A DNA stretch of 64,000 nucleotides from Thermus thermophilus (GTDB lineage Bacteria > Deinococcota > Deinococci > Deinococcales > Thermaceae). The DNA lies in NCBI RefSeq assembly GCF_019974155.1, contig NZ_AP025158.1, positions 1,674,001 through 1,738,000 of the forward strand, read 5' to 3'. Below are positions 17,834 to 25,690 of the stretch, piece by piece; within the stretch, counting starts at the first letter, position 1, and each line of letters begins with the position of its first letter. The notes under the pieces were generated by a model that saw nothing but the letters and a program-made list of their open reading frames with translations, had not been told where the DNA came from and did not search any database. Both the position numbers and the translations under genes were made by a program.

Positions 17834-19186
17834 CTAGTTCAGGCGCTTCCCCTCCCGCAAGAGGGCCTGGGCGCGCTCCACGTAGGCGGTGAGGGCGGCG
17901 TGCCACTCGTCCGCCGGGTGGAGGTAGGGCAACACCGCCTGGCCCCGGCGCACCATCTCCTCGGGGAAGCGGTAGCCGAGCTGGGCCAGGGTGTCCACCA
18001 CCATCTCCTGGGCCCCCACCCACTCCCGGCTTCCCTCCTCGGCGCTTTCCGCCGCCTTGCGGTAGTGCTCCAGGGCTTCCTCCAGGTGGAGGAGGTCGTA
18101 GGCCACGTGGCCCAGGACCAGCTCCCCCGCGGCCACCGCCCCCCGGGCCACGGCCTCCCGGGCGGCGGCCTCCGCCTCCTGGTAGCGCCCCTGGCGGTAG
18201 AGGGCCTCGGCCAGATCGGCGTAGGCCTGGGCCAGGTAGGGGTAGCCCTCCTCCCGCACCAGGGCCCGGAGGTACTCCTCGGCCTCGGAGTAGGCCCCGT
18301 GGTCCAGGGCCGCCACCCCCATCTCGTGGAGAACGTGGGGGCGCTCCCCGGCGTCCGCCCGGGCCAGGGCCTCCCGGAAGCTCGCCATGGCCTCCTCGTA
18401 GCGCCCGAGCTGGAGGAGGGCCTGCCCCTCCACCAAGGGGGTGCCGTAGGCCTTGTGGCCGCTCTCCTCCTCCAGGGCCAGGGCCTTGCGGATCTCCTCC
18501 AGGGCAAGGCCCGGGTTGCCCAAAAGGAGGTGGGCCCGGGCGAGGAGGTAGTGGCGGGTGGCGGCGTCCTCCGGGTCCTCCTCCCCCACCGCCGCCTCCG
18601 CCTCCTTCAGGGCGAGAAGGGCCCGCTCCCCCTCCCCGGCCTCCAGCCACATGGCGGCGGCGTCCAGGAGGAGCCAGTAGCGCTCAAGCCCCAAGGCGAT
18701 CCTCGCCCCCTCCTCGTAGGCCAAGGCGGCCTCCCCGTGGCGGCCAAGCCGCTCCAGGATCCGCCCCTTAAGCCCCTCGGCCCGCCAGGCCAGGTGGGGG
18801 GGGAGCCCCGCCTCGAGGGCCTCCAAGGCCTCCTCCAGCCTCCCCAGGTAGAAGAGGGCCTGGGCCTGGTGGTACCGCACCCGGGGGTCCCGGCTCGGGA
18901 GGAAGAGGGGAAGGACCTCCCGCTCGGGCCGCCCCTCCAGGGCGAGGAGCTCGGCGAGGAGGCTTCGGTAGAGGGGGTCGTACTCCAACCCTCCCAGGGC
19001 GTAGGCCTCCTCCAAGGCGTGGTGGGCCTTCTCCAGCCCCTCCTCCCCGTAGAGGGCGTAGACCTCGGCGAGGAGGAGCCAGGCCTCCTTGGCCTCCCTC
19101 CCCCGGCCGAAGAGGGCCTTCCGGGTGAGGAGGTCAATGGCGGTGTCGTAGTCCCCCTGGTGCAGGGCCTCGAGGACCCCCTTCAT
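17834..19186 (-). CDS. Large TPR-repeat protein (cytoplasmic)
   Basis: 450 aa without signal peptide. Nearly the whole chain is helical tetratricopeptide repeats: opening GVLEALHQGDYDTAIDLLTRKALFG, then blocks such as HYLLARAHLLLGNPGLALEEI, QALLQLGRYEEAMASFREAL, HEMGVAALDHGAYSEAEEYLR and AYADLAEALYRQGRYQEAEAA, each about 34-40 residues. A scaffold or regulator function is typical; no partner is evident. It converges with the DUF4388 gene (stops 18 bases apart). TATCCT lies nine bases before the ATG. Confidence 0.85.
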   Translation of the reverse strand: MKGVLEALHQGDYDTAIDLLTRKALFGRGREAKEAWLLLAEVYALYGEEGLEKAHHALEEAYALGGLEYDPLYRSLLAELLALEGRPEREVLPLFLPSRDPRVRYHQAQALFYLGRLEEALEALEAGLPPHLAWRAEGLKGRILERLGRHGEAALAYEEGARIALGLERYWLLLDAAAMWLEAGEGERALLALKEAEAAVGEEDPEDAATRHYLLARAHLLLGNPGLALEEIRKALALEEESGHKAYGTPLVEGQALLQLGRYEEAMASFREALARADAGERPHVLHEMGVAALDHGAYSEAEEYLRALVREEGYPYLAQAYADLAEALYRQGRYQEAEAAAREAVARGAVAAGELVLGHVAYDLLHLEEALEHYRKAAESAEEGSREWVGAQEMVVDTLAQLGYRFPEEMVRRGQAVLPYLHPADEWHAALTAYVERAQALLREGKRLN

Positions 19187-19259
19187 CGCCGCTAGAGGAT
19201 ACCACAGGCCTCAGTCCTCTCACCCGCCAGGCGCTACCATAGGGCAAGGGAGGTAGGCC

Positions 19260-21116
19260 TTGCCGCAGCGATTCAACCCTTTCAACCTGCTCCTTCTCGT
19301 CCTGTTGGGGTATCTCGTCTACACGGCCCTAAGCGGACCACCGGCCCCCACCCTCGCCTACACGGAGTTCCGGGAGCTGGTGCGCCAGGGGAAGGTGGCG
19401 GAGGTGACCCTGGAGGAGACCCGCATCAACGGGCTCCTCAAGGCCCCGGAGCGCTTCCCCACGCCCCAAGGGAGCGTCCAGGTCTCCCGGCGCTTCCAGG
19501 TTCCCCTGCCCCCCGCCCAGGTCCAAGACCCCGAACTCCTCCGCTTCCTGGAGGAAAACGGGGTGACGATCGTGACCAAGGCCCCCTCCATCTGGCCCCA
19601 GGTCCTCCTCTACGTGGGCCCCACGCTCATCCTCATCGCCTTCTTCTGGTTCTTCTTCATGCGGGCCCAAGGGGGCGCGGGCCAGGTGATGCAGTTCGGC
19701 CAGAGCCGGGCCCGGCTTTACGGCAAGGAGAAGCGCGTCAACACCACCTTCAAGGACGTGGCCGGCCACGAGGAGGCCAAGCGGGAGCTCATGGAGGTGG
19801 TGGACTTCCTCAAGAACCCCAAGAAGTACCTGGAGCTCGGGGCCGAGATCCCCAAGGGCGTCCTCCTGGTGGGCCCCCCCGGCACGGGCAAGACCCTCCT
19901 CGCCCGGGCGGTGGCGGGGGAGGCGGGGGTACCCTTCTTCTCCGTCTCCGCCAGCGAGTTCATGGAGATGTTCGTGGGCGTGGGGGCGAGCCGGGTGCGG
20001 AGCCTCTTTGAGGACGCCCGCAGGAACGCCCCCAGCATCATCTTCATTGACGAGCTGGACTCCATCGGCCGCAAGCGGGGCGCGGGGATCGGGGGCGGCC
20101 ACGACGAGCGGGAGCAGACCCTGAACCAGATCCTCTCGGAGATGGACGGGTTTGAGAAGGACACCTCCGTCATCGTCCTCGCCGCCACCAACCGCCCCGA
20201 CATCCTGGACCCCGCCCTGCTGCGCCCCGGGCGCTTTGACCGCCAGGTGGTGGTGGGCCTCCCCTCCCTGGAGGAGCGCAAGGAGATCCTCCTCGTCCAC
20301 ATGCGGGGCAAGCCCATCGCCGAGGACGTGGACGCCCTGGAGCTCGCCCACCTCACCCCGGGCTTCTCCGGGGCGGACCTCAAGAACCTGGTGAACGAGG
20401 CCGCCCTCCTCGCCGCCCGGAACGGGGAGAAGAGGATCCGCAAGGAGCACTTCCTCAAGGCCCTGGACAAGATCGTCCTCGGCCTGGAACGGCCCGCCCT
20501 GAAGCTCTCCGAGGAGGAAAGACGGGCCGTGGCCTACCACGAGGCGGGGCACGCCGTGGTGGGGGAGGTCCTGCCCCACGCCGACAAGACGGAGAAGGTC
20601 TCCATCGTCCCCCGGGGGATGGCCCTGGGGGCCCGCTGGAGCAAGCCCGAGGAGCGGGTCCTGGTCTCCCGGGAGCACCTCATGGACGAGCTCGCCGTGC
20701 TCATGGCGGGCCGGGTGGCGGAGGAGCTCTTCACGGGCACCGTGACCACGGGGGCCCAGGACGACTTCAAGCGGGCCACGGGGATCGCCAAGCGGATGGT
20801 CCTGGACTGGGGCATGGGGGAGCACTTCAAAAACGTCGCCTGGGGCTCGGACTCGGGGCCCGTCTTCTTGGGGGAGGAGATCGCCAAGAAGAAGGACCAC
20901 TCCGAGGAGACGGCCCGCCTCATTGACCAGGACATCCTGAAGATCCTGGACGAGGCCTACCAGCGGGCCAGGAAGGTGCTCGCCACCCACCGGGAGGCGG
21001 TGCACAAGATCGCCGAGGAGCTCCTTCGGGAAGAGACCATCCCCGGGGATCGGGTGAGGGCGATCCTCCGGGAGACCCAAGCGGTGGAGCGGGCCGAGGA
21101 CCTAGGGCAGGAATAG
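19260..21116 (+). CDS. ftsH: ATP-dependent zinc metalloprotease FtsH
   Basis: 618 aa. Inner-membrane AAA+ protease. Two membrane helices flank a small periplasmic domain ([16 protein letters not shown] at about 8-23 and [19 protein letters not shown] at about 115-135). The AAA module has [20 protein letters not shown] and [20 protein letters not shown]; the zinc protease site HEAGH is near residue 422 with a distal Asp in [15 protein letters not shown] at 19260 is the start, supported by GGGAGGT seven bases upstream. It matches the T. thermophilus FtsH of known structure. Its last 15 bases overlap the convergent HAD gene. Confidence 0.97.
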   Translation: MPQRFNPFNLLLLVLLGYLVYTALSGPPAPTLAYTEFRELVRQGKVAEVTLEETRINGLLKAPERFPTPQGSVQVSRRFQVPLPPAQVQDPELLRFLEENGVTIVTKAPSIWPQVLLYVGPTLILIAFFWFFFMRAQGGAGQVMQFGQSRARLYGKEKRVNTTFKDVAGHEEAKRELMEVVDFLKNPKKYLELGAEIPKGVLLVGPPGTGKTLLARAVAGEAGVPFFSVSASEFMEMFVGVGASRVRSLFEDARRNAPSIIFIDELDSIGRKRGAGIGGGHDEREQTLNQILSEMDGFEKDTSVIVLAATNRPDILDPALLRPGRFDRQVVVGLPSLEERKEILLVHMRGKPIAEDVDALELAHLTPGFSGADLKNLVNEAALLAARNGEKRIRKEHFLKALDKIVLGLERPALKLSEEERRAVAYHEAGHAVVGEVLPHADKTEKVSIVPRGMALGARWSKPEERVLVSREHLMDELAVLMAGRVAEELFTGTVTTGAQDDFKRATGIAKRMVLDWGMGEHFKNVAWGSDSGPVFLGEEIAKKKDHSEETARLIDQDILKILDEAYQRARKVLATHREAVHKIAEELLREETIPGDRVRAILRETQAVERAEDLGQE

Positions 21117-21530
21117 CTCCGCCCGCACGCCCATCCCCCGGGCCCGCTCCACCCAAAGGGGGTTGTCGTCCCAGTAGACCGCCTCCCCCGGGGCGAGGCC
21201 CAGGGCCTCTAGGGCCAGGGCAAGGGCCTCGAGCTTGTCCGGAGCGTGGTAGGCCAGGACCCCTTCGGGGGGCGGCAGGTCGGAGACGAGGTGGAAGGGC
21301 TCGGGGAAGGCGAGGCCCCGGGGGCGGAAGGCCTTGGGGTAGAGCCTCGAGGCCCCGGGGAAAAGGGCCTCCAGCGCCTGAGCCCCCTCCGCCTTGAGCT
21401 GAGGGAGGAGGGCGTAGAAGGCCTCCGAGAGGTAAAAGACGGGCTCTCCGCTCTCCTCGGCGAGGAGGCGGAGGAGCCTCGGTTCCACGGGCTCGCAGTA
21501 CACCCCGGAAAGGTCCAGGAGGTAGACCAC
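21102..21530 (-). CDS. Small HAD-like hydrolase
   Basis: 142 aa. The HAD fold is suggested by an N-terminal DLSGVY strand (in place of DxDGT) and a C-terminal [22 protein letters not shown], like motif IV plus the following loop of the IA subfamily. The nucleophile motif D-L-S-G-V lacks the usual second Asp, so phosphatase activity is uncertain. GTG 21530 follows TAGACT by six bases (leaderless), divergent from the SCP2 gene. Confidence 0.6.
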   Translation of the reverse strand: MVYLLDLSGVYCEPVEPRLLRLLAEESGEPVFYLSEAFYALLPQLKAEGAQALEALFPGASRLYPKAFRPRGLAFPEPFHLVSDLPPPEGVLAYHAPDKLEALALALEALGLAPGEAVYWDDNPLWVERARGMGVRAELFLP

Positions 21531-21575
21531 CCCTCGAGTCTACGGCTTATACTGGGTTCAAAGGAGGGGAAAGGG

Positions 21576-21968
21576 ATGGAGCTCTTCACCGAGGCCTGGG
21601 CCCAGGCGTACTGCCGGAAGCTGAACGAGAGCGAGGCCTACCGCAAGGCGGCGAGCACCTGGGAGGGCTCCTTGGCCCTTTCGGTGCGCCCGGACCCCAA
21701 GGCGGGGTTCCCCAAGGGGGCGGCCGTGGTCCTGGACCTCTGGCACGGGGCCTGCCGGGGGGCGAGGGCGGTGGAGGGGGAGGCGGAGGCGGACTTCGTC
21801 ATTGAGGCCGACCTCGCCACCTGGCAGGAGGTGCTGGAGGGGCGCCTCGAGCCCCTAAGCGCCCTCATGCGGGGGCTTTTGGAGCTCAAGAAGGGCACCA
21901 TCGCCGCCCTCGCCCCCTACGCCCAGGCGGCCCAGGAGCTCGTCAAAGTGGCCCGGGAGGTGTCATGA
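21576..21968 (+). CDS. SCP2 sterol-binding-domain protein
   Basis: 130 aa, a single SCP2 domain. These small proteins bind lipids or acyl-CoA in a hydrophobic tunnel. Typical features are FTEAWAQAYCRKLNESEAYRKAASTWEGSLALSV, the conserved segment ADFVIEADLATWQEVLEGRLEPLSALMRGLLELKKGTIAAL, and the final helix AQELVKVAREV. ATG 21576 has AAGGAGGGG upstream and a TATACT box at 21548-21553, so it has a normal leader of about 15 bases. Its TGA overlaps the dehydrogenase ATG. Confidence 0.85.
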   Translation: MELFTEAWAQAYCRKLNESEAYRKAASTWEGSLALSVRPDPKAGFPKGAAVVLDLWHGACRGARAVEGEAEADFVIEADLATWQEVLEGRLEPLSALMRGLLELKKGTIAALAPYAQAAQELVKVAREVS

Positions 21969-22999
21969 GGGCCGTGGTCTACAAGGGGCCCTTCCAGGTG
22001 GCGGTGGAGGAGGTCCCGGAACCCAGGCTGGAGGCGGACACGGACGCCCTCCTCGAGGTGGAGCTTTCCGCCATCTGCGGCTCCGACCTCCACATCTACC
22101 ACGGCAAGATCGCCGGGGTCCTCCCGGGGACGGTCCTCGGGCACGAGTTCGTGGGGCGCATCGTGGAGAAGGGCCCCCTGGTGCCCTTCCCCGTGGGGGA
22201 GCGGGTGGTGGGGAGCTTCCAGGTGGCCTGCGGGGCGTGCCCTGCCTGCCGCAAGGGCCAGTTCTTCGCCTGCTCCAGGGGTGGGGTCTTCGGCTTCGGC
22301 CTCGCCCTGGGCAACCTCCCGGGGGCCCAGGCGGAGCGGGTGCGGGTGCCCTTCGCCCGGCACACCCTCTTCCCCATCGGGGACCTCCCCGCCGAGGAGG
22401 CCATCCTCGCCGGGGACATCCTCACCACGGCCTACGGGGGGGTGAGGCCTTTCCTCGCCCCCGGCATGAGCGTGGCCGTGGTGGGCTCGGGGCCCGTGGG
22501 CCTCATGGCCCAGATGGTGGCCCACGCCCTGGGGGCAGGCCCCGTCTTCGCCATAGACCCGGAGGAGGCCCGCCTGGAGAAGGCCAAGGCCCTGGGAAGC
22601 CTTCCCATCCACCCCCAGGCGGAGGACCCCGTGGCCCGGGTGCGCCGGGAGACCGAGGGCCTGGGGGCGGACCTGGTGGTGGAGGCGGTGGGCGGGGACG
22701 GGGAGGCCCTGAAGCTCGCCCTGCGCCTCGCAGGCCCGGGGGGCGTGGTTTCCAGCCTGGGGGTGCCCACGGCGGAACGGCTGGACTACCCCTGGCTTCC
22801 CGCCTTCAGCCGGGGGATCACCCTGAGGAGCGCCCTCGCCAACGTTCCCCGCTGGATCGGAGAGGTCCTCGCTCTGCAGAAGGCGGGCAGGCTCAAGGGA
22901 AGCTTCGTCTTCAGCCACCGCCTCCCCCTGGAGGAGGCCCCCGAAGGCTACCGCCTCTTCCACGAGCGGAAGGCCACCAAGGTTGCCCTCGTGCCCTGA
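21965..22999 (+). CDS. Zinc-dependent alcohol dehydrogenase family protein
   Basis: 344 aa medium-chain dehydrogenase. Catalytic zinc ligands Cys in SAICGSDLHIYHG and His-Glu in VLGHEFVGRI are intact; the structural zinc lobe has CGACPACRKGQFFAC (four cysteines). The NAD(P) motif is VAVVGSGPVGLMA, followed by an acidic residue (AIDPEE), suggesting NAD. The substrate cannot be read from sequence; coupling with an SCP2 lipid-binding protein hints at a lipophilic alcohol. Confidence 0.85.
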   Translation: MRAVVYKGPFQVAVEEVPEPRLEADTDALLEVELSAICGSDLHIYHGKIAGVLPGTVLGHEFVGRIVEKGPLVPFPVGERVVGSFQVACGACPACRKGQFFACSRGGVFGFGLALGNLPGAQAERVRVPFARHTLFPIGDLPAEEAILAGDILTTAYGGVRPFLAPGMSVAVVGSGPVGLMAQMVAHALGAGPVFAIDPEEARLEKAKALGSLPIHPQAEDPVARVRRETEGLGADLVVEAVGGDGEALKLALRLAGPGGVVSSLGVPTAERLDYPWLPAFSRGITLRSALANVPRWIGEVLALQKAGRLKGSFVFSHRLPLEEAPEGYRLFHERKATKVALVP

Positions 23000-23024
23000 A
23001 ACCTTTTTGCCCTCTGACTCCCTC

Positions 23025-23052
23025 ATTATACCACGGTTTTCCCCGTTGTAAA
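23025..23052 (-). promoter_or_regulatory. Consensus-like promoter on the minus strand, antisense to the dehydrogenase
   Basis: Reading the minus strand, TTTACA (23052-23047), 16 bases, then TATAAT (23030-23025): nearly perfect sigma-A elements. It lies in the otherwise AT-richer gap between the dehydrogenase and the UspA-like gene and points into the dehydrogenase 3' end. No gene follows on that strand. The rest of the 168-base gap holds the promoter of the UspA-like gene and a weak dyad (TATACC/GGTATA, 23027-23060). Confidence 0.5.
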
Positions 23053-23167
23053 GGGGTATACAAAAAGCCGCGGGCCTTACGGGGTTTTTCGGGGGCGCAT
23101 CAGCCTTTACTGAAACGAGAACATGAAATCCGGCGCTACACTGGAAGCACAGGAAAGGAGGTACGGC

Positions 23168-23584
23168 ATGGCCCGATACCTAGTGGTGGCCCACCGCACG
23201 GCCAAAAGCCCGGAGCTCGCCGCCAAGCTCAAGGAGCTTTTGGCCCAAGACCCAGAGGCCCGCTTCGTCCTCCTGGTCCCGGCGGTCCCCCCGCCCGGGT
23301 GGGTCTACGAGGAGAACGAGGTGCGGCGCCGGGCCGAGGAGGAGGCGGAAGCGGCCAAGCGGGCCCTCGAGGCCCAAGGCATCCCCGTGGAGGAGGCCAA
23401 GGCGGGGGACATCTCCCCCCTCCTCGCCATAGAGGAGGAGCTCCTCGCCCATCCCGGGGCCTACCAAGCCATCGTCCTCTCCACCCTGCCCCCGGGGCTT
23501 TCCCGGTGGCTTAGGCTGGATGTCCACACCCAGGCGGAGCGCTTCGGTCTCCCGGTGATCCACGTCATCGCCCAGGCCGCCTAA
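23168..23584 (+). CDS. UspA-like small protein
   Basis: 138 aa. Resembles a universal-stress-protein alpha/beta fold: MARYLVVAHRTAKSPELAAKLKELL, FVLLVPAVPPPGW, a long helix with repeated Glu-Ala, AQGIPVEEAKAGDISPLLAIEEELLAHPGAYQAIVLSTLPPGLSRWL, and VIHVIA at the end. The ATP-binding G-x2-G-x9-G(S/T) motif is not clear, so it may be a non-ATP type. ATG 23168 has AAAGGAGG upstream and a TACACT box near 23143. Confidence 0.65.
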   Translation: MARYLVVAHRTAKSPELAAKLKELLAQDPEARFVLLVPAVPPPGWVYEENEVRRRAEEEAEAAKRALEAQGIPVEEAKAGDISPLLAIEEELLAHPGAYQAIVLSTLPPGLSRWLRLDVHTQAERFGLPVIHVIAQAA

Positions 23585-23613
23585 GCCCCCCGCGGCGGGG
23601 CTTCCTCGTTTTC
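23583..23613 (+). terminator. Terminator of the UspA-like gene
   Basis: AAGCCCC (23583-23589)/GGGGCTT (23597-23603), 7-bp stem with loop CCGCGGC, followed by CCTCGTTTTC. The stem begins in the stop codon. lptF starts 27 bases later with its own promoter. Confidence 0.6.
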
Positions 23614-23639
23614 TCATCCGCCTTGCGTATACTTCCCCC

Positions 23640-24650
23640 GTGCTGGGGCGCTACGTCCTCCGGGAGGTCCTCGTCCCTTATCTGGTGGGGGTCCTCCTCT
23701 TCGTGGCCCTCCTCACCTTTGACCTCCTCTCCAGCCTCTCGGGGGTCCTCCTCTCCCGGGGGGTGGGGGCCCGGGAGGTGGGGCTTCTCGTCCTCTACCG
23801 CCTGCCCTGGACCCTAAGCCTCGCCCTCCCCTTAGGGCTGGTCTTCGCCGTGCTGGTGGGGCTTGCGGGGCTCATCCGCCGCTCGGAGCTTAAGGCGGCC
23901 TACGCCGCGGGGGTCCCCCCTCTGGCCCTCCTCAGGCCCCTCGTCCTTCTGGCCCTCGCCGTAAGCCTCCTCAACCTCCTCAACCTGGCGGAGCTCAGGC
24001 CCCGGTCCCAGGAGGCCTACGACGGGCTCCTGGGCCGCATCCTCTACGGGGAGGGCGGGGCCTCCGGGGTCCTGCGCCGCCAGGTCTACGCCCCCCCGGG
24101 CCTCGGCGTCTACTTCGCCGAGGAGGTCTACCCCGAGCCAGAGGGAAACCGGCTCCGGGGGGTGCGGGTGGTGGACGAAAGGGGCCGGGTCTACAGCGCC
24201 GAGGAGGCCCTTTGGGACGAGGAGGGGTGGCGCCTTAGGGGCTACGTGGTGGAGGGGGAGGAGGTCCGGCCCTTTGAGGGCGTCCTCCCCTTCCCCGCCC
24301 GGTTCCGCCCCAAGGAGAGCCTGGGCTCCCGGGACCCCTACGACTCCACCCCCCTCGAGGAGCTCTGGGCCCGGGCCCAGGTGGAGCCCGAGGCCCGCTT
24401 CGCCTTCCACCGCCGCCTGGCCGACGCCCTGGGGGGCCTGGTCCTGGGGGCGGCCGCCGCCGCCTTAGGCCTCTCCTTGCGGGAGGCCGCCTGGGCCTTC
24501 CTGGGGGTGGTCCTCCTCATCTTCGGCTACTACGTCCTCTGGACCCTGGCCGCCCAGCTCGCCCGCTACGACGTAAGCCCCCTCCTCGCCTACCTCCCCG
24601 ACCTCTTCTACGGGGCCTTGGCGGGGGCGCTCGCCTGGAGGCTACGGTGA
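23640..24650 (+). CDS. lptF: LptF-type permease (YjgP/YjgQ family)
   Basis: 336 aa. Membrane half of an ABC exporter of the LPS-transport type. It has the N-terminal LGRYVLREVLVPYLVGVLLFVALLTFDL helix, a second and third helix near 55-115 (LPLGLVFAVLVGLAGLIRRSELKAAYAAG is the conserved coupling segment), a central periplasmic beta-jellyroll (about 120-235) and three C-terminal helices. GTG 23640 is six bases after TATACT (leaderless). It overlaps the second permease by four bases (GTGA). The ATPase LptB is not in this window. Confidence 0.85.
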   Translation: MLGRYVLREVLVPYLVGVLLFVALLTFDLLSSLSGVLLSRGVGAREVGLLVLYRLPWTLSLALPLGLVFAVLVGLAGLIRRSELKAAYAAGVPPLALLRPLVLLALAVSLLNLLNLAELRPRSQEAYDGLLGRILYGEGGASGVLRRQVYAPPGLGVYFAEEVYPEPEGNRLRGVRVVDERGRVYSAEEALWDEEGWRLRGYVVEGEEVRPFEGVLPFPARFRPKESLGSRDPYDSTPLEELWARAQVEPEARFAFHRRLADALGGLVLGAAAAALGLSLREAAWAFLGVVLLIFGYYVLWTLAAQLARYDVSPLLAYLPDLFYGALAGALAWRLR

Positions 24651-25690
24651 AGACCCTGGACCGCTACCTCTTGCGGGAAGCCCTGACCCTCTTCGGCGGC
24701 GGGCTCCTCGTCATCGTCCTCCTCTTCCTGGGCGGGGCGGTGTACGAGGTCCTGGCCCCCCTGGTGGCCAAGGGGGCCGACCCCTACACCCTCCTCCGCT
24801 ACCTCCTCTTCCGCACCCCCGAGGCCCTGGCCCGGGGCGCGCCCGTGGCCTACCTCTTCGCCCTCCTCGTCCTCCTCTCCCGCCTGGGGGAGGACGCGGA
24901 GCTCAAGGCCCTCCTGGCCCTCGGGGTGCGGCGGGAGCGCCTGCTCCTTCCCTTCCTCCTCCTCGGGGCCGCCATCGCCCTCGCCGCCTTCCTCCTCGGG
25001 GAGAGCCTCGTCCCCCAAGCCCTCGCCAAGGGGCAGGACCTCTTGAGGCGGGAGGTCCTGGAACGCCCCCGGGCCCTCCTCACCCCGGGGGCGACCTTCC
25101 AGGACGCCCAAGGCCGGGTGGTCTACGTGGGGGAGGTGGAAGGGGAGGCCATCGGGGCCCTAAGGGTCCTCTCCCGGGAGGAGGTCCTCCTCGCCGAACG
25201 GGGAAGCTTCCGCGGCGGGGTGCTGCACGTGGAGGAGGGGACCCGCATCACCTACGAGGGAAGCCGCCCCCGGACCCTGGCGCGCTTTCAGCGGGGGGAG
25301 CTGGTTCTCAAGGACCTCACCTTTGACCCCTGGCAGAACCCGGCGAACCGGATGACCCTGGCCGAGCTCCAAAAGGAGGTGCAAAGGCTTCGCCAGATGG
25401 GGGTGCGGGTGGGCCTCGAGGCCACCACCTACTACCGCCGCTTCGCCGAACCCCTGGCCGCCCCCGTCTTCGCCCTCTTCGCCGTGGGCCTCGCCTTCTA
25501 CCTCCTCGGGGGAAGCCGGAGCCTTGGGCTTGTGGGGGTGGCCGTCCTCACCTTCTTCTACTACGCCACCTGGAGCGTGGGGCGGATCATGGGGGAGCAA
25601 AACGCCCTAAACCCCATCCTCGCCGCCTGGGGGCCCAACCTCCTCTACGGGGCCTTGGGCCTTCTCCTCTTCCTGGGAGGGCGGCGGTGA
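24647..25690 (+). CDS. lptG: LptG-type permease (YjgP/YjgQ family)
   Basis: 347 aa, paralogue of the preceding permease with the same plan: TLDRYLLREALTLFGGGLLVIVLLFL, a coupling segment LLSRLGEDAELKALLALGVRRERLLLPFLLLGAAIAL, a periplasmic jellyroll (about 130-270, ATFQDAQGRVVYVGEVEGEAIG), and C-terminal helices. With LptF it would form the heterodimeric membrane core. F versus G assignment rests on order only. GTGA overlaps occur at both ends. Confidence 0.83.
   Translation: MKTLDRYLLREALTLFGGGLLVIVLLFLGGAVYEVLAPLVAKGADPYTLLRYLLFRTPEALARGAPVAYLFALLVLLSRLGEDAELKALLALGVRRERLLLPFLLLGAAIALAAFLLGESLVPQALAKGQDLLRREVLERPRALLTPGATFQDAQGRVVYVGEVEGEAIGALRVLSREEVLLAERGSFRGGVLHVEEGTRITYEGSRPRTLARFQRGELVLKDLTFDPWQNPANRMTLAELQKEVQRLRQMGVRVGLEATTYYRRFAEPLAAPVFALFAVGLAFYLLGGSRSLGLVGVAVLTFFYYATWSVGRIMGEQNALNPILAAWGPNLLYGALGLLLFLGGRR

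Noticed and set aside
19329-21080. 583-codon minus-strand frame over ftsH
   Set aside because: Mirror of ftsH codons; no start signal, low-complexity His/Gly/Glu sequence.
21917-23026. 369-codon frame that follows the orphan minus promoter at 23025
   Set aside because: Its ATG overlaps the -10 box and the protein is a mirror image of the dehydrogenase codons without recognisable motifs.
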